A stretch of DNA of 64,000 nt from Datisca glomerata (lineage: Eukaryota; Streptophyta; Magnoliopsida; Cucurbitales; Datiscaceae): assembly GCA_003255025.1 (NCBI GenBank), contig QANY01005876.1, positions 882,843 to 946,842 of the forward strand, in the 5' to 3' direction. Positions 34,301 through 44,800 of this stretch are shown piece by piece. Each line of letters starts with the position of its first letter. The first letter of the stretch is position 1. The notes below the pieces were generated by a model that saw nothing but the letters and a program-made list of their open reading frames with translations, did no database searches and was not told the DNA's origin. Made by a program: the position numbers and the translations under genes.

Positions 34301-35003
34301 CCATCTAATTCTCAAGCTGGGTTTTGTGTCAATGAGCATCATTGAACAGGATACCTGATGTTTTGTACCATAGTTTTATCAAAATTCAGAAACCACTTAA
34401 AAAAGCTCAAGGCTCTATCTTATCTCCAGAAAATAGTCTTTGAATCTTTTCGATTACACCAAGTAAATTTAGAGTCGATAAAGCCCAAATAAATTAAATT
34501 ACAGTCTCTGATCATGCTCTTTAAATTCTCCCCATTCTGAAATAATATTGGATTCCCATAAGATTTTTCCCAATTATGAAGGACCTCGTTAAAATCCACG
34601 GCAATCAAACAGGCTCCTGGACTGAGAATTTTCTAAGTAATAATCTCAAATTAAAGCTGCCTTTCTCTCACTTCGTGACAACCATAGATTCTGATAAAAC
34701 GCCAAAATTGATTTCTCAGATTATTAACGACTTCAACTTCAATCATAAAATAGGCATTGGAAATTACTTGCACCAAATTTTGATCCTTCCATAATAGGCA
34801 TAGACCTCCTCGAGTATTGATCGGGTCAATAAAAAATCCAAAAGGGAAACTCAAACACTTCTTGACTACTCCATCCTATACTACTTATTTTTTGTCTCTT
34901 GAAGAAAAATGAGGTTGGGAGAATATTTCTTCACTACTTCGTGAAGGCTGTGAATTGCCAAGGGTCTCCCAGCTCTTTGACAGTTCCAACAAAGGATTTT
35001 CAT
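31400..35003 (-). pseudogene. LINE ORF2: endonuclease, reverse transcriptase, zf-RVT, broken
   Basis: Starts at 35003 with MKILCWNCQ, the typical first residues of the APE-type endonuclease. Then LCLLWKDQN at about 34790, the DFNE block at about 34600 (with Val in place of the usual Gly before Asp), and FTWCNR. RT blocks: SSKAPGHDGFN (33680), PISLCNVVYKLISKVLCNRL (33270), LEMAKTYDRLEWSFI with the first catalytic Asp changed in context (33060), GLQVDPLSPYLFI (32880), and FFADDVVILC (32750) with both aspartates. The zf-RVT-like tail (WRVGSGNNIYLWMDPWLP) is at 32020. Multiple frameshifts, a 216-bp internal duplication at 33241, and stops. Confidence 0.88.
33241..33672 (-). repeat. 216-bp tandem duplication within LINE RT
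   Basis: The block starting GTTTATAAACAACATTGCAA at 33241 recurs from 33457 as GTTTATAAATAACATTACAA and continues in parallel through the ATTCTTTTATCATAGC and CTTTGGCTA blocks. The copies have diverged noticeably. The period is a multiple of three. Confidence 0.85.
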
Positions 35004-36518
35004 GGCTGCCTGGAGACCCATTAAGGTTGGTCTCCACCACCTTTTTGTGACAGTAATTTTCTACATAGAGCTTCTTCGGAGTCAATCCATGTTTCTCTTG
35101 TGCAAGAAAACCTTCATTTATCAAAGCCTCCTCAATATTATTTTTGTTGGCTTGTTGACGGGTTCTCTTTAACGTTTTCTGTTTGACTACCAATTGTAGC
35201 TTGTTTGCTGATTTAGACGATCGTCTACTTCATTTGGGTTGTGCCTGTGTTTTGTTTTTTTTCCCTTTTTGTTCAACGGTGGATTTCTATCTGCCATTAT
35301 CAATGGCCCATGTAATAGCATATCCATAGACTTTCAATTTCATGAGGTATAATGGCCCTAACTGGATCAAAAAAATCCGCGGACGTCTTACTCACCTCTT
35401 CCATATTTTGGCATGTAGTGATTTGATCATTTAATGCACTCCCTTCCTTTGTTGATTATTTAAAATATTTCTAGGACATTCCTCTATGCCCCCGTCATAA
35501 TTACCCTGCCACCTAGGCTTAGGCATCATCATCCTGCCGGGTAAGTGGAGCGTGGTGGGGACAATCAACAAGTCGGAGCTTTGGTCGGAATGCAAACTTC
35601 CAGACATGGTTACTCCCCTGCATTATCTCCTGATTTTCCTTCCAAAGACTGCCGATGGAGTTCTCAGAAGTCTCTTCTGATGAAAGGGCTTAGAGTATTT
35701 GCTTTCCCATATTTGGTTTTCCTTTATGATCGGATCGTGGCTTGCATCATGTTGCTGCTCGAAGCGAGTCTATAATGGAACAAGATATCCACCCCTGCTT
35801 GTTGATCCTTCAGCAAATCCGAGCATAATTGATCATCGTGACCAATTCTTCCATAATAGGCAGAAAATGTAGGCAGCCTTTCGTACTTGTACTCGACCCA
35901 TATATGAGATTTTGCATTTCGAATAAGACTCCCTATGATGAGGGGCTGGGTTATATCAATTTCAGTCCGTACTCCAATGTAGCATCGTTTTACGGCTCCA
36001 TGCGTCACTTTCTCATTATCAATGCGGATGAACTTACCTAGTTGCTTACATAGTTTCCTAATCAAGTTTTCCCCTCTGCAATTAAGCGGAAGATTATGAA
36101 GCTACATCCAAAATCTACTCTTTTGAACTTTAAATTTATGGATATTTATGTTGGTCTCCCATGGAGTAAATGCCATTAGCTGACCGTCAACCAACCAAGG
36201 TCCACATTCATTAACAAAAGACAAATCTTCCTTTGTAGTAAAAACTACCTGAAATAGGTTGTCTCTGACTTCAATAAATCTGACTGGATTTCTAAGGTTC
36301 CATGCAGCACATAGACTTTCCTTGAGCGCGATTCGATTAACATTTTTTGTTGAAATAAGGGAACCTAGTAGACTCATATCACAATCACCCCGTCCATCCT
36401 GCTTCATTTGTTCATTCACCTAAAAAATCTTCATCTCCTTTTCAGTAAGTTTGAACTCCTGGATAAGTGCTTGCACTTCCTCTATATCTTGATCTGGTCC
36501 TTGAGAATAGCTCGCCAT
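34885..36518 (-). pseudogene. LINE ORF1 (DUF4283 and zinc knuckle), broken
   Basis: Starts at the ATG at 36518 (MASYSQGPDQDIEE). The frame 36419-36102 holds the DUF4283-type RNA-binding region (ALKESLCAAWNLR, then FTTKEDLSFVNECGPW and GQLMAFTPW). The frame 36065-35724 continues to a knuckle, SAYYGRIGHDDQLC, in which the first cysteines are lost. The basic C-terminal part (35193-34885) overlaps the start of ORF2 in another frame. Stops separate these blocks. In plant LINEs ORF1 binds the RNA. Confidence 0.8.
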
Positions 36519-36599
36519 TGCTTAGAAAGCTTAGCAAAACATAAATTTTGAAAATTTTGTAGAGGTCCAGATGCTACAAATGTAGTTGGAGCAACAAGG

Positions 36600-38620
36600 T
36601 ATATCAGCGACGATGATATCCAGATGCTTACAAATGTAGCTGTACAATACATATTAAATCACCACCAAACACCTGAAACTCATGCATATCAGTGACGATG
36701 ACCTGTAAGAAAAGACATTTCATAACATATTATACGAACTATTGTTTATTTATTTTTGCTAATTCATTAAAAATAAGAAATTTAAATTTAAACAGGCTTA
36801 CAGGCATTGCCCACGAACGTTGCATCTGCTTACGTAGACACCTTTCAACCCATTGAGTTAATGTCGTGATCATGTAACTAGATGCTACTCGACGCTTATA
36901 AAACCATCTTTGAGAAAGTTGCCTCATAAATTCAATAAAAATGTAACAGGTAAACCACAAGCATCTTTCAATACATTATTGAGGCTTTTTGATATATTTG
37001 TTGTCATGACATTATATCAATGACTAACAAAATGAGATCGAGCCCATTTCTCATACCCAACACCTTTAAGGTATGTGGGAATTAAAGGGTAAATAGATTC
37101 TACAGCACGCATATTGACCTCAAAATCTTCAACCGTATATCTTTTTGCACATCGATAGAAAATTGGGTCCACAAGTGAGTTTTTATATTTGAACTTGACA
37201 TTAAACAATAGATGTTACATACAAAGATCGTGAACAGATTTCAGAAACCATTTCGACACTTCCTTTGGAATGTTATTATGTCTATAGGATATAATTACTA
37301 GATTTTCTTTATCGCCAATTACTTCCTTCAATTTTTCAAAAAACCATCCCCAAGACAAATCATTTTCTAAATCTACCACAACAAATTTCATTGGAAAAAT
37401 TTGATTATTACCATCCAACAATGATGCAATCAAAAGCGTACTGAGGTATTTGTTCTTAAAAAATGTACCATAAACTGAAATGACAAGTCTACAATGCTGC
37501 CAGCCTTTCAAAGCAGCCTCCAAACACATGAAAATGTATTTGAATGTGCCATTCTTATCGTTCTGAATAATTGTCACAGTACCTATAAAAAAATAAAAGT
37601 AAATCAGGTATATTGAATATGTAATCAACAAATGATATACTGAAGAAATTAAATACTTAGATCTTTTTTGTTTCAAAGCATAACAATACGATGGTAGTCT
37701 TCCCTATGATTCTTCTGGAGTACCTCGAAGCAAATCCAATGCATTTTGTTTTTGCTTTCCATGCTTTGTAGTAGCTAATAGTAACCACATGCTTCAAACG
37801 CATGTGGTCAATGATATCTTTAGGTGCGGTCCGATCTCGTATGTCATTCCTATATTTACCTTTGATACATTGACCAACAATGTCTGATGTTGCTTGACAA
37901 TGATCACACTGAATAAATTCTACTGAACAATTGTGCTCATTAATATATCCCGGAACCATCTAGAGCGGACCACCTCTGTATGTTGATGCCCGAAAAAACC
38001 ACTTGCATTGGTCATTGACACACCGCGCATTAATTCTTTCCTGATTAGACTTTTCAACCCTAAACTCAAAATTTCCTTTCGACGCAAGCATATGCAACGC
38101 CTTTTTAACTCATATTTATCTTTAAACAATGACTTCTTCTTAATGTCAAAATTATTAGGGACATTTTCTAAATCAACTAGAGCAATAAAAACGTTATCAT
38201 CTTTAGCATGGTCGCATTCTATTGAGTCTGATTGACTATTCCCTCCAAGTATCAAACTTTGAAGCTGACAAGATTGATCAATAACGAAACTAGATCTGTC
38301 AACAATTAGTGGAAAGTTAATACCATTATCATTCCTAATGAGGGAAACGTACCACTCAACATCCCGATCCGATTCTATTTCAACATTGGTAGATGTGAAG
38401 CATTGCCAAATTATAATTTGATAGTAATTTCAAACTTGTCCCTCCTATCAACAGAACCTAGAACCGAAATGATTCCTTCAACCATCTCTATGAATTTCAT
38501 ATTTATATGTACCAAAAAAGTTTTTGATCGAAAGTCAACATATGATTTTGATTCATCCCATCTCCAATCATACATTAAAATCCTGAGGATCTTTGATATT
38601 CCTAAAATCAATTTTATTTA
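36600..38620 (-). pseudogene. MULE-2 transposase, broken and truncated by the LINE
   Basis: The minus strand runs from an N-terminal region at about 38611 (FLVHINMKFIEMVEGI) through the frame 38255-37920 (FFGHQHTEVVRSRWF), the frame 37959-37657 (IIDHMRLKHVVTISYYKAWKAK) and the MULE core 37600-37215 to 37208-37017 (GYEKWARSHF) and 36960-36739. The core reads VISVYGTFFK and VIISYRHNN, where the family has VDGT and SDRH, so both catalytic aspartates are Tyr. The C-terminal part (TDMHEFQVFGGD, about 36700) ends at the LINE, so SWIM and knuckle are missing. It differs clearly from the MULE-1 transposase. Confidence 0.82.
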
Positions 38621-39420
38621 TGAAATAATCAATAAAACAATTAAAAATTATGGAGTTCATTTATAAAAATAAAAAATATTCTCGATTAATAATATAATGA
38701 CGCAAAAAATTGAATACTAACCTTCCATCAAACTGAAAACAAACCCGAACACAATAGTTGCAGATTAAAAAACTCAAAAAAAAAACTTAGCCAAAACTAT
38801 GCAAATCCTTGTATACTATATACTGCCTAAATAATCTTCTGTCAACCACATTCACTCAGTGAAATGATATGTGTTTGACTAAAATATTTTGAGAAATTGT
38901 TGTTCGAGTTGTAGAGGACGAAGATATCAATGAATGTCAAAGAGAGATAACATTGATATTGCGTGAAGTGAGGAAGATGAAATTTGAATTAGGATATAAG
39001 TCGACTAAACTAATACCAGAATTAGATAAAATCAAGGAGATTTAGTTAAAATCAAGGAGATTATGGAAAATAATATTTTTCCATAACCGAAAATCAATTA
39101 TTATAGATATACATTTAAAAACGGATTCTTATTGATTGTAACTGAATAAAGAAATAATTCATAAATTATTAAATAATAAATGTGCAGCCACGTAAGATGT
39201 TATGTTGTAACAAACTATTGAGGGTAAAGTTGTTATGTTTGACTTTCCCGCTCCTTCTTCAAAAATTCAAACAATAGTTCCAGCGATACTATTGCCTATA
39301 TAATCTAGACTACGATTGTAAATTGCTTCACGATATACACCATTAATGACTAATGCAATGATTCATAAATATGATTTATATATACCCATAGACACACACT
39401 TATTACTGTATATAACATAT

Positions 39421-39513
39421 ATATGACATATATGAATATAGCAAATATATGACATATATGAATATAGCAAATATATGACATATATGAATATAGCAAATAT
39501 ATGACATATATGC
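39421..39513. repeat. 26-bp tandem repeat, 3.5 copies
   Basis: Unit ATATGACATATATGAATA plus TAGCAAAT, starting at 39421, 39447, 39473 and 39499, essentially identical. Confidence 0.95.
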
Positions 39514-39916
39514 ATAAACTAATAGAAAAATTCCATCTATCGTGACTGATTCGCCTAACATGATAACTAATATCACAGTTCAAATTATAGCAACCAATGG
39601 TATCGTATGTGTGCTTTTCTTAAGCTGTAATGGATCAATTAAATGCTTCAGATTTGTGAAATGTGATTTGAGTAGGCTTATAATAGGGAATACTCAATGG
39701 CGCGTGCACACACACACATATCATACATACATAGAGTATTCTAGCGATATATATAATATATAAAGTATATAACAATGTATATAGACTTGTATATAGACTG
39801 ATATGTCTGCGCGCGTGATATACACTTATATAAAACATATAAAAGCAATCGATTTATATCGTTATGTGTTATATATAACATATATACTACTAGAATGTTA
39901 TTGTCTATATACATAT

Positions 39917-40075
39917 ATGGAGGGAGGGGTGGGGATGTCAATGGGGTGGGGTGGGGTGAGGCGGGGCAGGATGGCTTCTCCACATCCCCATCCCACTTTA
40001 ATATGTATACCACATCCCCGCCCATTTCCCATTTACGAAAAAAAGGGGGGGATGGGGAATCCCCATTAGGATTAG
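39917..40075 (+). repeat. G-rich/C-rich tract with a G-quadruplex motif
   Basis: GGGG at 39943, 39948, 39953 and 39963, with loops of 1, 1 and 6 bases. C-rich runs at 39980-40030 (CATCCCCATCCC) and G-runs at 40044-40060 could also pair with it as a long stem. Confidence 0.75.
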
Positions 40076-40544
40076 GTTACCCGTGAGTTTTTCATTTTTA
40101 TTTAAGCATGATATTTATGTGTAGAACTTCTCAACGATGGTCTTAGACGATGACATGTGTAAAAATGACGATAATGGATAATAGCGACAAAAGAGCAATG
40201 AAGATAATTTATAAGAAAAAAAATATATGAATCATCTTATTTAATGGTTAAAATAGCTAGTGTAGTGAAGGATTAACAACAATTGTGTTAGGTTGTATAG
40301 TGACATAAAGTTATAGTTTCAATATAATACAATTTTTCTAACAAATATATGTAAAAAACAAACGGGGTGAGGATGGGGTGGGTAACAGGGTACGGAATAT
40401 TATATACATCTTCACCTCATACCCGCGTTGGTTTATTAATAATTACTCTATACTCATCTCGTCACCCATTTATTCACCAAAATTTCAACCTACGAGAGGC
40501 GGGTCCTCGCTGGTTTGGAGACCTATGGCTGATTTGACATCAGG

Positions 40545-40900
40545 GGGAGAGATGGAGAGAGAGAGAGGGAGAGAGAGGGAGAGATAGGGAGAGAGAGAGA
40601 GGGAGAGAGAGGAAGAGAGAGGGAGAGAGAGGGAGAGGGAGAGAGTCGAAGAGAGAAAAACAAATTCAAAGAGAGAGAAACAGAGCCGAAGTGAGAGAGA
40701 GAGAGAAACAAAGTCGACGAGAGAGAAATAGAGTGGAAGTGAGATAGAGAGAGAATTAAAGGATGAAGAGAGATGGAGAGTGAGGGGGCATTACTATAGC
40801 GAAAGAAGGGCTTTCAAAAATTGAAATGAACAGAGTATGAGGGGATGGGAGAGAGGGATAGAGAGAGAGGGAGAGAAAGATAGAGTCTTTAACCGAATAA
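40545..40900 (+). repeat. (GA)n-rich low-complexity tract
   Basis: Interrupted GAGAGAGGGA runs. Open frames here are repeat translations. Confidence 0.9.
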
Positions 40901-41560
40901 TCTCAAGTTTAATAAAATATCCAACGAAATTGAGAGGGGATAGAGAGTGACACAGAGAATTACAAATTATACAGAGGTAAACTACAAAATATATAAATAG
41001 TGAAAAGTATTTAATTTAATTGCAAGTGCTAAATTAATTATTATTTATAGAAAAGTGCTATATATAATGTTTATTTATAATTGTAGACATATTCGTATTT
41101 TGAATTTAATTTGTCTAAATAATAAGAGTTCCACAGTTTTTGTAGGGCTATTCTTGCAACTGGCCCAAAAACTCATATAGGCCATTGGTGACAACTTCTA
41201 GTGCCAAGATCTATATAGATTTGGGCTTTTTGATTAACCAAGCGCTTCAAAGTATTCATCTCTAAGCGTACATCTTAAAAATGAGTTCTCATCAACATTT
41301 TCTCTTAGATGAGATTCTACAACTACATTAAATATTATGAGTTGAAGGTGTATGAAATTGATTGAATAATCGGTAAATAGTTTAACTTTCATGATTTAGC
41401 TTTTTAAGTCATATTACAATAAAATTTACTTAAATTTCTACATACACTGAACAACACATTATCTCAACAAGAAATATAAAACTAATATATATATATATAN
41501 TATATCGAAACCACATCCATTCGTAGGTACAACGGAAGGACTTCGACGCGGTCATATATG

Positions 41561-41643
41561 GACGCAATGCTTTACTTGCTGACCGCAATGCTTTACTTGC
41601 TGACCGCAATGCTTTACTTGCTGACCGCAATGCTTTACTTGCT
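41561..41643. repeat. 21-bp tandem repeat, four copies
   Basis: Unit GACCGCAATGCTTTACTTGC plus T. The first copy is one base shorter (GACGCAATG). Confidence 0.95.
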
Positions 41644-42149
41644 GAGTAGTGGGGTCAATAGTTCCTCTATCCATTTAATGTACAAAGATCATTCTAGTTT
41701 ATGTTCATAACTCTTGATGAAACTTCTGGGAAAAAAAATATGGATCTGTTCAAACTCATTTTTTCTCATATATGAAACAATTGTACGTTTTATTTTTGTA
41801 GGTCATGCTCATGCTTGATATGTTTTTATTGATTAAATAGTTGGCCTGAAAAATGGTCAGTGTTTCATTGTTAGTAATTGTTTTTGTTTATATATCAATC
41901 ATAAATAATCATTTAATTTATGGGTGTTCAAGGTTTGTTTCCATATGTTAATATCTAATTCTTGTAAGTAATTTTGAGTTTGGTCGTCCTAGATTGAGTG
42001 AAATTCTTAAGCTTTGTTTGTTTGGGGGAGAGTGCCGTTAAGGGAAATAAGTTACCTAAAAACAAGATGAAAGCCTCAACAATGGCGAGGGTGGTGGCAG
42101 TGGGAGCTTCTCAGCAGGGGTAAATTGGGTAAAAAAAATTTGGTACTAA

Positions 42150-42640
42150 ATAAATTGAATTGATTCGAACCGAAAATGATCGATTCGGTCGATTCTTTAG
42201 GGATGTTCAATTTGTCAAAATTAAAGAATCGAAGTTTCAATTCGGTACAAAATTTTGGTAGTTTTCGAAATGAACCGAAGCAAAACTTTAGTTTTTTATT
42301 TTTGGTTTTTACATATAATTACATATCGAGCCGAACCGCATCGAAGTGAAACTTTAGTTTTCTATTTATTATTTTTACATATAATCACATATTTGAACTG
42401 AACCACACCGAATCAAAATAAAACTTTGGTTTTATATTATTTTTTAATAATATCCTTTGAAAATATTTAAAAAATATTATTTTTCATCACTAAAGCTTAA
42501 CTAAAGAACCGAACTGAAACTCTCAGTTCAATTTGACTCTTTCTTCATAAGCGGTACGGGTCGGTTTAGAAATTTTGCCAAACTTAAACTTCGATTTGGA
42601 TTATTTTCACCAAAAAAAAAAATTGAACCGTGAATACCCA
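42150..42640. repeat. dispersed AACCGAA-type repeat with internal tandem units
   Basis: Repeated blocks GAACCGAA..AAAACTTTAGTTTT..TTTTTACATATAATTACATAT occur about two and a half times at 42275-42445 with a period of about 70 bp. Such AACCGAACCG-rich repeats are common in plants. The class is not resolved. Confidence 0.5.
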
Positions 42641-43270
42641 TACTTCTGAGATGAGTTGGGTGGGAGAAGAGTATGGCATCGTTGTTTGGGAGATGAGGGA
42701 ATTCTTGATATTAAAAGATAGTTAAAAATATTAACATGGAAAATAACGATTGTGGGATTGTTAATCTAATATTAAAATAATGAAGTTCTATCTCATTTTT
42801 CAATATACAGATCGTTCGTCTCACTTAAGTAAAACAGAAGGGAGATTGAAGTTATTTTCCTGATATTGCAATGTTGTAAGAAAGAAAAAAAGATGTGTGA
42901 GTGTGAGAATGAATGAAATGAGTGTGTTGAAATAGTTTTGAGAATATAATAAAGTGCATTGAGAAATTTACAAGAATTTTAAACTTGATTGAAATGATTT
43001 AGAAAATGAGTATATGGAGAACTTTTAGGATATGAATGTAATTTACTTCTTTAGTATTTGTGTCATTTAACAATTCTAAAGAAGTGTTATTGTTTTATGA
43101 CCATTTACAATAATATCTAGTAAATAACCGATTCAATTTTACTGCAAGATTTTATTTCTATAATACCGTTCAACTTTTATGATAGGTTTTTCATATTTGT
43201 TTGTTATGATTTTCTCTTATTTTGATGATATAGTATGGCACAGAGATGTGTGGTTATTCCTTTAAAATTA
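42641..43270. other. AT-rich intergenic region
   Basis: No gene recognised. It ends with the presumed MULE-1 target duplication (43262-43270, TTAAAATTA). Confidence 0.5.
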
Positions 43271-43385
43271 GGGTTATTTGTATAAATATATCATTTCTAT
43301 TTTTATTAGGATTTTTATACTCCATTTTCAAAACACAAAAATTTATACTCCTAACCCACTAAATCAAAATTTATTTTCTGTTCAT
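43271..43385 (-). repeat. MULE-1 terminal inverted repeat, right copy
   Basis: Begins GGGTTATTTGTATAAATATA. Preceded by TTAAAATTA, whose reverse complement TAATTTTAA pairs with TCATTTTAA at 14631. Confidence 0.78.
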
Positions 43386-43589
43386 ACACACTGCGCAATG
43401 AGTTACCATCAAGTAGGAAAAGTTGGTAACTTGCCTCACATTCTTTTTCGTGTCTCTTCTGTTTCCATTCTCATCTGTTTCCGCTCAATTGCTCTCTTCT
43501 TCCTCTTCGTCTCCATTCTCATATGTGCTATCTCTTCTCGCGTCTCTTCTGCTTCTTCTTTGGCAAGACAGTCCCTACAAGTCGTGTTC

Positions 43590-43790
43590 TTCTTCTTCTT
43601 GTTGTTGTTGTTCTTCTTCTTCTTCTTGTTCTTCTTCTTCTTGTTCTTGTTCTTGTTCTTCTTCTTGTTCTTGTTCTTCTTGTTCTTGTTCTTGTTCTTC
43701 TTGTTCTTCTTCTTGTTCTTCTTGTTCTTCTTGTTCTTCTTGTTCTTCTTGTTCTTCTTGTTCTTCTTCTTCTTCTTCTTCGTCTGTTTC
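43590..43790. repeat. (TTCTTG)n tract
   Basis: About 200 bp of TTCTTG and TTC units. Frames on both strands are open (Leu/Phe/Val, Ser/Cys, Lys/Asn, Glu/Gln), which is a property of the repeat. Confidence 0.93.
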
Positions 43791-44039
43791 CAGAGCACTA
43801 CCACATGATACCCAAGCATGACACCCGCCTACGGACAAACTCGGGTACCATTTTTTTTGGGACGTAGAAAATGACTTAGAGATTGGAACATTTTCTTTTG
43901 TTCTTCTTACTGGACTTTTTAAGTTCTGGGATTAGGAGAAAATATTCTAGGGTTTAGGTTGTCTCTCTTGATGAATATAACCTTCCGCGTGTCTCGATTG
44001 GTTAATGTTTTTTATAGATGAATGTGATTATCATTTGAA

Positions 44040-44465
44040 TATATTGGCTACTTGAAGAGTTCAAGTAGCTATTCAGGACTACTTGAACCTTTCAAGTAGT
44101 CAATTTGAAAATAATATCTCACTACTTAAAAACTTCAAGTAGTCATTTTGATTCTGGAAGTGAAAATAAGTGACTACTTGAAGGGTTCATGTAGTGTATC
44201 TGAGTACTTGAAACCTTCAAGTAGTGATTCAGAGTCTGAAAGTCAAAACAAGCAACTACTTGAAGGGTTCAAGTAGTGTATATGACTACTTGAATGCTTC
44301 AAGTAGTGTTTTTAAATCTGAAAGTCAAAATAAATCACTACTTAAAGGGTTCAAGTAGTGTATCTGACTACTTGAACCATTCAAATAGTCAAAACAAATC
44401 AATACTTGAAGGGTTCAAGTAATTGTATATCGCTACTTGAACTCTTCAAGTAGTCATTTGTTCAC
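44040..44465. repeat. palindrome array 6 of MULE-1
   Basis: About fourteen copies of the palindrome, with spacers such as CTGAAAGTCAAAACAA. Confidence 0.88.
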
Positions 44466-44780
44466 GATTTCAATTGTTTGTTTCATAAGAATGAACTTTC
44501 GTGAGCCTGCACGGGAATCGTAGTTCCACGCAGGTATTCCACTACTCATTCGCTAATCCTAAAGGGAAAGCCCGGGTATAGGGCTAGTGCATATGTGTGA
44601 AAGTAGAAATTATGTAAAGAAATATACTTCGTAAAAAAAACATATGTACAACTACAGTCACGAATTAGAAAAAAACAATGAATCAAATAAACAAACCAAG
44701 AACCATACAAAAGGATAGCATATGATGAAATTTTGGCTTGACTCTCTATCGATCTAAATATTGTTAGACCAATTGTTTCT

Positions 44781-44797
44781 TCCCAGTAGAGTCGCCA
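44781..44797 (-). other. primer-binding site of the gypsy element
   Basis: TGGCGACTCTACTGGGA on minus, three bases after the LTR end. This motif is characteristic of Tat/Ogre elements and is usually attributed to a tRNA-Arg primer. Confidence 0.75.
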
Positions 44798-44800
44798 AGC

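Larger units (their letters stand above)
31021..36540 (-). mobile_element. LINE (L1-like non-LTR retrotransposon), nearly full length
   Basis: On the minus strand: ORF1 with a DUF4283-type domain, then ORF2 with endonuclease, reverse transcriptase and zf-RVT. The 3' end is near 31021, where a short A-run (TTTTTTTT at 31022-31029 on plus) follows a non-coding tail. The 5' end is near 36540, inside the second MULE transposase. I could not find a clear target duplication. Both ORFs are broken. Confidence 0.88.
38621..42140. other. intergenic region with simple repeats
   Basis: No gene recognised. Contains the repeats listed separately (39421-39513, 39943-39966, 40545-40900, 41561-41643) and CA-rich runs near 39706-39720. 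One undetermined base lies in a TA run at 41500. Confidence 0.6.
43271..44475 (-). mobile_element. MULE-1, displaced right end
   Basis: Starts with a terminal repeat like that at 14640, followed by a pyrimidine microsatellite and by the same palindromes, including the spacer type of array 4. The order from the end inward is the same as at the left end of MULE-1. It contains no transposase. The fragment is truncated at about 44475, where Tat/Ogre leader begins. Its orientation is opposite to that needed to close MULE-1, as expected for an inverted segment. Confidence 0.82.

Noticed and set aside
43278..43867. Five long open frames on both strands
   Set aside because: All are translations of the TTCTTG microsatellite (Leu/Phe/Val, Ser/Cys, Lys/Asn, Glu/Gln).
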